64,000 nucleotides of DNA from Rhodanobacter sp. Soil772 (lineage in GTDB: Bacteria; Pseudomonadota; Gammaproteobacteria; Xanthomonadales; Rhodanobacteraceae), in assembly GCF_001428385.1 (NCBI RefSeq), contig NZ_LMSK01000003.1, positions 158,688 to 222,687 on the forward strand, in the 5' to 3' direction. Numbering within the stretch: the stretch's first letter is position 1; each line of letters starts with the position of its first letter. A model generated the notes under the pieces. That model was given only the letters and a program-made list of their open reading frames with translations. It did no database searches and was not told the DNA's origin. Below, in pieces: positions 57,350 through 64,000 of the stretch. The translations under genes and the position numbers were made by a program.

Positions 57350-59122
57350 ATGCGCACGCATTACTGCGGCCTCATCGATGAGTCGCTGATCGGCCAGACC
57401 GTCACCTTGTGCGGCTGGGTCAACAAGATCCGCCTGCAGGCCCACGTCGCCTTCGTCGACCTGCGCGATCACGAGGGTCTGGCCCAGGTGGTGATCGAGC
57501 GGGAGAACGCCGCGGCGTTCGCCGTCGCCAACGAGATCGGCAACGAATACTGCCTGCGCGTCACCGGCACGATCCGCCCGCGCGTGTCGGTCAACGACAA
57601 GCTGAAGACCGGCACGATCGAACTGGTGGCCGACACGGTGGAAGTGCTCAACGCCGCGAAGGACCTGCCGTTCGCGCTGCACGAGAACCCGAACGAGGAC
57701 ATGCGGATGACCTACCGCTACCTCGACCTGCGCCGCCCCGAGATGCAGGCGATGATGCGCAAGCGCATCAAGCTGGTGCAGACGCTGCGTCGTTACCTGG
57801 ACGAGCGCGGCTTCCAGGACGTGGAAACACCGATCCTGACCAAGGCCACCCCCGAAGGCGCACGCGACTACCTGGTGCCCAGCCGCGTGCATCCGGGCCA
57901 GTTCTATGCGTTGCCGCAGTCGCCGCAGCTGTTCAAGCAGATCCTGATGGTGGCCGGCTTCGACCGCTACTACCAGATCGCGCGCTGCTTCCGCGACGAG
58001 GACCTGCGCGCCGACCGCCAGCCGGAATTCACCCAGCTCGACCTGGAGTTCGCCTTCGTCGAGGAGAAGGACGTGCAGGACTTCGTGGAGGAATTGATCC
58101 GCCACGTGTTCAAGGAAGTGCAGGGCGTCGAACTCGATGCCACGTTCCCGCGCATGACTTGGGCTGAGGCGATGCGTCGCTTCGGTTCGGACAAGCCCGA
58201 CCTGCGCATCGCGCTGGAGCTGGTCGACGTCGCCGACGCGGTGAAGCACATCGAGTTCAAGGTGTTCGCCGAGCCGGCGAACGACGCGGCCGGCCGCGTC
58301 GCCGCGCTGCGCGTGCCGGGCGGCAGCACGCTGTCGCGCAAGGACATCGACGGTCTCGCCGAATACGCCTCGCGCTACGGTGCGAAGGGTCTGGCCTGGC
58401 TGAAGGTCGAGGACCTGGCGAAAGGCCGTGAGGGCATCAACTCGCCGGTGGCGAAGTTCCTCGACGACGCGGCGCTGGACGGCGTGCTCAAGGCCACTGC
58501 AGCGCAGAGCGGCGACATCGTGCTCTTCGGCGCCGGTGCGTGGAAGACCGTCACCGACTTCATGGGTGCGCTGCGGCTGAAGGTCGGCAAGGACCGCGGC
58601 CTCGTCGAGGACAGCTGGAAACCGCTGTGGGTCACCGACTTCCCGATGTTCGAATACGACGACGAGGCGCAGCGCTTCGTGGCCTTGCATCATCCGTTCA
58701 CCGCGCCGAAGGTGGATGACGCCGCGCAGCTGCGCGCCGATCCGCACAACGCGGTGAGCCGCGGCTATGACATGGTGCTGAACGGCAACGAGATTGGCGG
58801 CGGCTCGATCCGCATCCATCGGCCGGAAATGCAGAGCACGGTGTTCGACTTGCTCGGCATCGGGGCGGAAGAGGCCGAGATGAAGTTCGGCTTCCTGCTG
58901 AAGGCGCTGAAATTCGGCGCGCCGCCGCATGGCGGCCTGGCGTTCGGCGTCGACCGCATCGCGGCGCTGATGGCCGGCACCGAGTCGATCCGCGACGTGA
59001 TCGCCTTCCCCAAGACCACCAGCGCGCAAGACCTGATGACCGACGCGCCGTCGCCGATTGCTCCGGCACAGCTGAAGGAACTGCACGTGCGGGTGCTGGG
59101 CGACGAGGTGCCGGGCGCCTGA
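57350..59122 (+). CDS. aspS: Aspartyl-tRNA synthetase
   Basis: AspRS charges tRNA-Asp. The 590-residue protein has the bacterial layout: an OB-fold anticodon-binding domain ([20 protein letters not shown], residues 1-110), a class II catalytic core with motif 2 ([20 protein letters not shown]) and motif 3 ([16 protein letters not shown]), and the GAD insertion domain between (about 285-420), which is specific to bacterial AspRS. Length and ends match the family. It is followed by a strong hairpin at its stop codon. Confidence 0.98.
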   Translation: MRTHYCGLIDESLIGQTVTLCGWVNKIRLQAHVAFVDLRDHEGLAQVVIERENAAAFAVANEIGNEYCLRVTGTIRPRVSVNDKLKTGTIELVADTVEVLNAAKDLPFALHENPNEDMRMTYRYLDLRRPEMQAMMRKRIKLVQTLRRYLDERGFQDVETPILTKATPEGARDYLVPSRVHPGQFYALPQSPQLFKQILMVAGFDRYYQIARCFRDEDLRADRQPEFTQLDLEFAFVEEKDVQDFVEELIRHVFKEVQGVELDATFPRMTWAEAMRRFGSDKPDLRIALELVDVADAVKHIEFKVFAEPANDAAGRVAALRVPGGSTLSRKDIDGLAEYASRYGAKGLAWLKVEDLAKGREGINSPVAKFLDDAALDGVLKATAAQSGDIVLFGAGAWKTVTDFMGALRLKVGKDRGLVEDSWKPLWVTDFPMFEYDDEAQRFVALHHPFTAPKVDDAAQLRADPHNAVSRGYDMVLNGNEIGGGSIRIHRPEMQSTVFDLLGIGAEEAEMKFGFLLKALKFGAPPHGGLAFGVDRIAALMAGTESIRDVIAFPKTTSAQDLMTDAPSPIAPAQLKELHVRVLGDEVPGA

Positions 59123-59153
59123 TCCCGCGCGCCGACAGGGTCGGCGCCGGATC
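59121..59153 (+). terminator. Hairpin at the aspS stop codon
   Basis: GCGCCGAC (59129-59136) and GTCGGCGC (59140-59147) pair perfectly around AGG, extended by GATCC/GGATC (59121-59125 with 59149-59153). It overlaps the TGA of aspS and has no T run, so it may be a weak or Rho-assisted terminator, or a 3'-end stabiliser. Confidence 0.5.
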
Positions 59154-59221
59154 GGCCGTGCGCGGGCAGTTGCCGGCGGCGTTGCCGTTTCTTCCACTTC
59201 GCGTCGGGTGTCATTTGCTTC

Positions 59222-59857
59222 ATGTCTGATCACGTGATCCTGCTGCACGGCCTGTGGATGCGCGGTTTCGCGCTGTCCATGCTGCACCGCCGGCTGATCG
59301 AGGCGGGTTTTCGCGTGCACCGCTTCGATTACCTGAGCGTGGCGGCCACCCAGCAGCGCATCCTGGACCGCCTGCAGGCGCGCATGGCCGCGCTGGCGGG
59401 GGAGGCCGATGCGGTGCACCTGGTCGGCCACAGTCTCGGCGGCTTGCTGGCCTTGCGCGCTTGTCTCGATGCCGAGCTGCCACCGGGCCGCATCGTTTGC
59501 CTGGGGTCGCCGCTGAAAGGCAGCGCCGCTGCGCGCGGCTTCGCCGCCTGGGGGCGTGGCGGCGAGGTGCTGCTGGGGCACAACCGCGAATTGCTGCAGC
59601 AGGGTTTCGAACGCTGGGACGGGCCGCGCGAGGTCGGCGTGATCGCCGGGCGCATGCCGCTCGGCCTGGGCGCCATGCTCGGCCATTTCGCCGGCGAGCA
59701 CGACGGCACCGTGGCGGTGGAGGAAACCCGCCTGGCCGGGCTGGCCGCGCATTGCGTGGTCGAGGCGAACCATACCGGCCTGCTGTTCTCGCATGAGGTG
59801 GCGCGGCTGGTGGCGGAATTCCTGCGGAATGGGCAGTTCACGGGAACTCCCGGCTGA
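59222..59857 (+). CDS. Small alpha/beta hydrolase (lipase-like)
   Basis: The 211-residue cytoplasmic-looking protein starts MSDHVILLHGLWMRGFALSM, with the oxyanion HGLW near the N-terminus. It has the nucleophile Ser in VGHSLGGLLALRA, a likely acid Asp in GEHDGTVAVEET and the catalytic His in ANHTGLLFSHEVA. This matches short alpha/beta-fold lipase/esterase relatives (PGAP1-like). No signal peptide is seen. The substrate is unknown. It sits between aspS and yebC. Confidence 0.85.
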   Translation: MSDHVILLHGLWMRGFALSMLHRRLIEAGFRVHRFDYLSVAATQQRILDRLQARMAALAGEADAVHLVGHSLGGLLALRACLDAELPPGRIVCLGSPLKGSAAARGFAAWGRGGEVLLGHNRELLQQGFERWDGPREVGVIAGRMPLGLGAMLGHFAGEHDGTVAVEETRLAGLAAHCVVEANHTGLLFSHEVARLVAEFLRNGQFTGTPG

Positions 59858-59956
59858 GTCGTCATGCCGCGGTACGGCGATGGCGATGCGGCCGGCACGA
59901 CGGCCGAATTCAGGTAAAATTGGCCGCTTGTCCAATCGCTTCGCGCAGGAATCGTC

Positions 59957-60682
59957 ATGGGTAGAGGCCCGTCCATCGAAGGTCGCAAGAACGCCGAAGA
60001 CGCCAAGCGCGCCAAGGTGTTCACCAAGCTGATCCGCGAGATCACCGTCGCCACGCGCGCCGGGGTGGCCGACCCTGGCGGCAACCCGCGCCTGCGCGCG
60101 GCGATCGACAAGGCGCTGTCGGCGAACATGACTCGCGACACCATCGATCGCGCGGTCAAGCGCGGCTCCGGTGTCGACGGCGGCGCCGACATGCAGGAAC
60201 TGCGCTACGAGGGCTACGGCCCGGCCGGCATCGCGCTGATCATCGAAAGCTTCACCGACAATCCCACCCGCACCGTGGCCGACGTGCGCTACGCGCTGAC
60301 CAAGCACGGCGGCAACCTCGGCACCTCGGGCTCGGTGGCGTTCCAGTTCACCCGTTGCGGCGAACTGGTGTTCGCCACCGGCGGCGACGCGGCGGCCGAG
60401 GAAAAGGTGCTGGAAGCGGCGCTGGAAGCCGGCGCCGACGACGTGCTCAACGAGCACGGCGAGAGCATCGTGCTGTGCACGCCGGAGAGTTTCGAAACGG
60501 TGCAGCAGGGGCTGATCGCGGCCGGGCTGAGCGCCCAGCACGCCGGCGTGGTGATGCGCCCGAACAACCGTGTCGAAGTGCCGGAGGAAGCGCTGGAGCA
60601 ACTGCTCGACCTGCTCGAGAAGCTCGACGCGCTGGACGACGTGAGCGAGGTGTCACACAACGCCTTGCTGCCGACGACGTGA
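59957..60682 (+). CDS. yebC: YebC/PmpR-family DNA-binding or translation-associated protein
   Basis: The 241-residue protein matches the YebC family from end to end (start MGRGPSIEGRKNAEDAKRAK; FTKLIREITVATRAGVADPG; ANMTRDTIDRAVKRGSG; GYGPAGIALIIESFTDNPTR). Family members are described as transcriptional regulators, and TACO1-like relatives ease ribosome stalling. It is often upstream of ruvC, as here. The stop codon overlaps the first base of a GAATCCC-type repeat. Confidence 0.95.
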   Translation: MGRGPSIEGRKNAEDAKRAKVFTKLIREITVATRAGVADPGGNPRLRAAIDKALSANMTRDTIDRAVKRGSGVDGGADMQELRYEGYGPAGIALIIESFTDNPTRTVADVRYALTKHGGNLGTSGSVAFQFTRCGELVFATGGDAAAEEKVLEAALEAGADDVLNEHGESIVLCTPESFETVQQGLIAAGLSAQHAGVVMRPNNRVEVPEEALEQLLDLLEKLDALDDVSEVSHNALLPTT

Positions 60683-60833
60683 TTCGGGATTCGGGATTGG
60701 GGATTCGGTAATGCACAAGCACGCGACATTCGCGGCACTGCAATCGGCCGACCGCAGCTCGATATCCGCGGGCACGGAAAAGCGAAATCCCGCTTGTGAC
60801 TGACGAATCCCGAATCCCGAATCCCGAATCCCG
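60681..60833. repeat. GGGATTC/GAATCCC inverted repeat between yebC and ruvC, entering ruvC coding sequence
   Basis: The left arm (60681-60708) has GGGATTC-type heptamers beginning within the yebC stop codon. The right arm (60803-60833) has four GAATCCC units and lies inside the ruvC reading frame. The loop of about 95 bases is longer than in the nadE copies. Confidence 0.9.
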
Positions 60834-61356
60834 TGCCGTCAGAATTATCGGCATCGATCCCGGCAGCCAGCGTACCGGCGTGGGCATCATCGACGTGGAC
60901 GAGGTGGGCAAGCTCACCCACGTCTTTCACGGTGCGCTGGCGGTGGCCGGCGAGGCCACGTTCCCGCTGCGCCTGAAACGCATCTTTGACGAACTGTGTG
61001 ACATCATCGCCACGCATCAGCCCGCCGAGTGCGGGATCGAGCGCGTGTTCATGGCGCGCAATCCGGATTCGGCGTTGAAGCTTGGACAGGCGCGCGGCGC
61101 CGCGATTTGCGCGGTGGTCAGCCAGGGGATCGTGGTGCACGAATACGCAGCAACCGAAGTGAAGCAGTCCGTGGTCGGCAGCGGTCGCGGCGACAAGACC
61201 CAGGTACAGCACATGATCGGCGTGCTGCTCGGCCTCAAGGGGCCGCTGCAGGCCGATGCCGCCGATGCGCTGGCGGTGGCGGTGACGCATGCGCACACCC
61301 GCGCCAGCCTGGCCCGCGTCGGCATTCCGCGCACGGCCTGGAGGCGACGCCGGTGA
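60796..61356 (+). CDS. ruvC: RuvC Holliday-junction endonuclease with a repeat-derived N-terminus
   Basis: RuvC resolves Holliday junctions with RuvAB. The core is intact: catalytic Asp in [15 protein letters not shown], Glu in [10 protein letters not shown], and the C-terminal Asp pair in [12 protein letters not shown]. The native start is normally directly before RIIGIDPGS, but here that position is GTC, and the nearest usable in-frame start is GTG at 60796. Translation from it reads [13 protein letters not shown], the product of the GAATCCC repeat, before [11 protein letters not shown]. The ribosome site is weak. So either RuvC has a 13-residue extra leader or it uses a non-standard start. 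Confidence 0.92.
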   Translation: MTDESRIPNPESRAVRIIGIDPGSQRTGVGIIDVDEVGKLTHVFHGALAVAGEATFPLRLKRIFDELCDIIATHQPAECGIERVFMARNPDSALKLGQARGAAICAVVSQGIVVHEYAATEVKQSVVGSGRGDKTQVQHMIGVLLGLKGPLQADAADALAVAVTHAHTRASLARVGIPRTAWRRRR

Positions 61357-61393
61357 GGGCGTCGGCGATGAACAAGGCAGGGAGGCGACGCCG

Positions 61394-61990
61394 ATGATCG
61401 GACGTCTGCGCGGCATCCTGATAAGCAAGCAGCCGCCGTCGCTGCTGGTCGAGGTCGGTGGCGTCGGCTACGAGGTCGAGGCGCCGATGTCGACGATCTA
61501 CGACTTGCCGGGCCTCGGCAAGGAAGTGACCCTGCTCATCCATCACGCGGTGAAGGAAGACAGCATCACGCTGTACGGTTTCCTGCATGAGAGCGAACGC
61601 ACGCTGTTCCGCAACCTGCTGAAGGTCAGCGGGATCGGCGCGAAGATCGCGCTGGCAGTGCTGTCCGGCGTGTCCACCGATCACTTCGCGCGGCTGGTGC
61701 ATGCCGGCGACGTGGTCGCGCTGACCAAGGTCCCCGGCATCGGCAAGAAGACCGCCGAGCGCATCGTGGTGGAGCTGCGCGATCGTCTCGATGGCCTGTC
61801 CGGCATGCCCGGCGCCGCGCTGCATGCGGCCGGCGCGCCGCTGGATGCCGCCGGCGAAGCCACCGTGGCGCTGCAGCAGCTGGGCTACAAGCCAGTCGAG
61901 GTGAGCCGGCTGGTGCAGAAGGTCGCCGCCGAGGGCGACGACGCCGAAGCGATCATCCGCAAGGCCCTGCGCGCGGCGCTCGGGAGCTGA
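61394..61990 (+). CDS. ruvA: RuvA, Holliday-junction recognition protein
   Basis: RuvA tetramers bind the four-way junction and load the RuvB motor. The 198 residues show the OB-fold domain ([20 protein letters not shown]), two helix-hairpin-helix motifs ([38 protein letters not shown]) and the C-terminal RuvB-binding helices ([20 protein letters not shown]). GGAGG lies correctly before the ATG. The frame is open upstream but overlaps ruvC. RuvB is not in the window; it is probably beyond kup. Confidence 0.97.
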   Translation: MIGRLRGILISKQPPSLLVEVGGVGYEVEAPMSTIYDLPGLGKEVTLLIHHAVKEDSITLYGFLHESERTLFRNLLKVSGIGAKIALAVLSGVSTDHFARLVHAGDVVALTKVPGIGKKTAERIVVELRDRLDGLSGMPGAALHAAGAPLDAAGEATVALQQLGYKPVEVSRLVQKVAAEGDDAEAIIRKALRAALGS

Positions 61991-61992
61991 TC

Positions 61993-63894
61993 GTGGGACA
62001 GCAGACCATGCAGGGCGAATCGCCGGCCGAGAACCGGCGCCGGTTGCGGACGCTGGCGCTGGGTGCGATCGGCGTGGTGTTCGGCGACATCGGCACCAGC
62101 CCGCTGTACACCATGAAGGAAACCCTCGGCACGCACGGCATGACGCCGACCGAGCCGGCGGTGCTGGGCGTGCTGTCGCTGGTGTTCTGGGCGCTGATCA
62201 TGGTGGTGTCGCTGAAATACGTCACCTTCGTGATGCGCGCGGACAACAAGGGCGAGGGCGGCATCATGGCGCTGATGGCGCTGGCCCAGCGCTCGATGAG
62301 CGGCTCGGCGCGCGCGCGCTGGGTGCTGGCCGGCTTCGGTATCTTCGGCGCGGCGCTGTTCTACGGCGACGGCGTGATCACCCCGGCGATCTCGGTGCTC
62401 GGCGCGGTCGAGGGCCTGCAGGTAGCCGCGCCCGGCCTGGGCAAGTACGTGGTGTGGATCGCGCTGGCGATCCTGCTGGGCATGTTCGCGGTGCAGCGGC
62501 ACGGCACGCACAAGGTCGGCAAGGCGTTCGCGCCGGTGATGACGCTGTGGTTCGTGGTGCTGGCGGTGCTCGGCGTGCGCCAGATCATCGCCAATCCGCA
62601 GGTGCTTTATGCGGTCAACCCGCTGCATGCGGTGCGCTTCTTCGTCAGCCACGGCGATACCTCGTTCATCGCGCTCGGCGGCGTGGTGCTGGCGTTGACC
62701 GGCGCCGAGGCGCTGTACGCCGACATGGGCCACTTCGGCAAGAAACCCATCCGGCTGGCCTGGTTCGGCTTCGTGCTGCCGGCGCTGCTGCTCAACTATT
62801 TCGGCCAGGGCGCGCTGTTGCTGGGCGACCCGCTGGCGATCTCCAGCCCGTTCTACCTGATGGTGCCGCCGTCGCTGCTGTATCCGATGATCGTGCTGTC
62901 GGCGGCGGCGGCGGTGATCGCGTCGCAGGCGGTGATTTCCGGCGCGTTCTCGATGACCCGCGAGGCGATGTCGCTGGGCTATTCGCCGCGGCTGGCGGTG
63001 GTGCATACCTCGCGCGAGATGTCCGGGCAAATTTTCGTGCCGTGGGTCAACCGCATGCTGATGGTGCTGGTGATCCTGGCGGTACTCGGCTTCCGCAGCT
63101 CCGACAACCTGGGCGCCGCCTACGGCATCGCGGTGACCGGCACCATGACCATGACCACCCTGCTGGCGCTGGTGGTGGCGCGCAAGCGCTGGAACTGGAG
63201 CTGGCTGACGGTGGTGCTGGTCGGCGTACTGTTCCTGATCATCGACCTGTCGTTCTTCGGCGCGAACCTGCTGAAGGTGGCGCACGGCGGCTGGTTCCCG
63301 CTGGTGCTGGGCGTGGTGCTGTTCAGCGTGATGACGACCTGGCGCCGCGGCCGCGAGCTGGTAGTGCGCGAGATCAAGCAGGGCGGGCTGGCGCTGGCGC
63401 CGTTCATCGAGAACATCGCCGAGCACCCGCCGCTGCGCGTGCCGGGCACGGCGATCTTCCTCACCGCGAACCAGCACGCCGTGCCGCATGCGCTGCTGCA
63501 CAACCTCAAGCACAACAAGGTGCTGCACGAACGCAACGTGCTGCTGACGGTGGAGACGCTGGAAACGCCGGTGGCCGAGGCCGACGAGCGCATCGCGATC
63601 ACCCCGATGGCCGGCAACTTCTTCGGGCTGGAGCTGCGCTTCGGTTTCGCCGAGGACCCGAACATCCCGCTGGCGCTCACCCAATGCACGCGCGAGGGCC
63701 TCGGCTTCGACATGATGGATACCACCTTCTTCCTGTCGCGCGAAACCATCGTGGCCGACGCGCGCCGCCCCGGCATGGCGCTGTGGCGCGACAAGCTGTT
63801 TGCGTTCCTGTCGCGCAACGCGATGCCGGCCACCGCGTTCTTCCAGATCCCCGGCAACCGGCTGATCGAGCTGGGCGCGCAAGTGGAGATTTGA
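61993..63894 (+). CDS. kup: Kup, low-affinity potassium uptake transporter
   Basis: Kup/Trk-independent K+ transporters are proton-coupled K+ importers with 12 helices and a C-terminal cytoplasmic domain. The 633-residue protein begins after a short charged leader with LALGAIGVVFGDIGTSPLYT, the KUP signature, followed by MRADNKGEGGIMALMAL and FYGDGVITPAISVLGAVEGL; the last 190 residues are soluble. The GTG start has GGGAG seven bases upstream and lies two bases after the ruvA stop; an ATG five codons later (62008) is an alternative. The 3' end forms part of a large hairpin. Confidence 0.95.
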   Translation: MGQQTMQGESPAENRRRLRTLALGAIGVVFGDIGTSPLYTMKETLGTHGMTPTEPAVLGVLSLVFWALIMVVSLKYVTFVMRADNKGEGGIMALMALAQRSMSGSARARWVLAGFGIFGAALFYGDGVITPAISVLGAVEGLQVAAPGLGKYVVWIALAILLGMFAVQRHGTHKVGKAFAPVMTLWFVVLAVLGVRQIIANPQVLYAVNPLHAVRFFVSHGDTSFIALGGVVLALTGAEALYADMGHFGKKPIRLAWFGFVLPALLLNYFGQGALLLGDPLAISSPFYLMVPPSLLYPMIVLSAAAAVIASQAVISGAFSMTREAMSLGYSPRLAVVHTSREMSGQIFVPWVNRMLMVLVILAVLGFRSSDNLGAAYGIAVTGTMTMTTLLALVVARKRWNWSWLTVVLVGVLFLIIDLSFFGANLLKVAHGGWFPLVLGVVLFSVMTTWRRGRELVVREIKQGGLALAPFIENIAEHPPLRVPGTAIFLTANQHAVPHALLHNLKHNKVLHERNVLLTVETLETPVAEADERIAITPMAGNFFGLELRFGFAEDPNIPLALTQCTREGLGFDMMDTTFFLSRETIVADARRPGMALWRDKLFAFLSRNAMPATAFFQIPGNRLIELGAQVEI

Positions 63895-64000
63895 TCCGCG
63901 AGCGGATCAGATCTCCACCGCGATCCATGGATGGATCGCACGCGGGCTGACCGCCTTGGCGATCAGCCCGCGGAGCCTGGTCGGGCATCGCCCGATCAGG
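63885..64000. repeat. Series of four consecutive hairpins after kup
   Basis: Hairpin 1 (63885-63916) overlaps the kup stop: GGAGAT-T-TGATCCGC pairs with GCGGATCA-G-ATCTCC. Hairpin 2 (63920-63939): GCGATCC/GGATCGC with a 6-base loop. Hairpin 3 (63941-63972): CGCGGGCTGA/TCAGCCCGCG. Hairpin 4 (63976-64000): CCTGGTCGGGC/GCCCGATCAGG with one G-T pair. They are adjacent with 1-4 bases between. No T run follows inside the window, and the series may continue beyond it. No gene was found in this stretch. Confidence 0.75.

Noticed and set aside
60681..60833. Tandem GAATCCC units considered as a CRISPR array or tRNA-like cluster
   Set aside because: Units are 7 bases without unique spacers, and the arms are inverted around one loop. 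This is a REP-like inverted repeat, not a CRISPR.

Overview
The window looks like a chromosomal segment of a high-GC gammaproteobacterium of the Xanthomonadales (Lysobacterales), most likely the Rhodanobacteraceae (Rhodanobacter/Dyella type). The grounds are the gene orders (pilS next to sucCD; bamD-rluD-pgeF-clpB; aspS-yebC-ruvC-ruvA), two large TonB-dependent receptors, and dispersed GAATCCC/GGGATTC heptamer repeats of a kind I associate with Xanthomonadaceae genomes. The genus is inferred from memory; no search was run. No rRNA, tRNA, insertion sequence, integrase or CRISPR array was seen.

Layout. 1-8166: potassium operon kdpA(partial)-kdpB-[TorF-like porin]-kdpC-kdpD-kdpE. 8184-10750: ssb, a LysR regulator, a secreted lipocalin-like protein and a REP-like inverted repeat. 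10765-19848: a mannose/mannoside locus. A LacI regulator, a sugar MFS transporter, a PfkB kinase, an AGE-family isomerase and an M1 peptidase lie on the minus strand, divergent from a secreted GH92 alpha-mannosidase, with matching LacI-type operators in the divergent region. The proposed route is mannose release, uptake, mannose to fructose, then fructose 6-phosphate. 19961-26450: a signalling and membrane cassette (CHASE3 histidine kinase, single-domain response regulator, REC-kinase-REC hybrid, two MacB-type permeases with no ATPase). 26463-43679: pilR and pilS, separated by about 14 kb holding an alpha-glucoside locus (esterase, two secreted GH65 enzymes, MFS transporter, TonB receptor, GH65 phosphorylase/beta-phosphoglucomutase fusion, LacI regulator, and a perfect 16-bp-arm palindrome as likely operator).

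43986-53380 is housekeeping: sucCD, nadE, bamD, rluD, pgeF, clpB (with a sigma-32-like promoter). 53607-56084 is a second TonB receptor preceded by tandem met-box-like 8-mers. 56264-63894: FmdB-type zinc ribbon, DUF3011 protein, aspS, an alpha/beta hydrolase, yebC, ruvC, ruvA and the potassium transporter kup, followed by four consecutive hairpins running to the window end.

The most notable observations are: the pilS/pilR pair split by a complete alpha-glucoside locus; GAATCCC repeats that have become coding sequence inside nadE and at the start of ruvC; a porin gene inside the kdp operon; the met-box-like array upstream of a TonB receptor; and the hairpin series after kup. Nothing here is clearly a wholly new class of system. 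The GH65/TonB/esterase locus is the best candidate for an undescribed substrate pathway.
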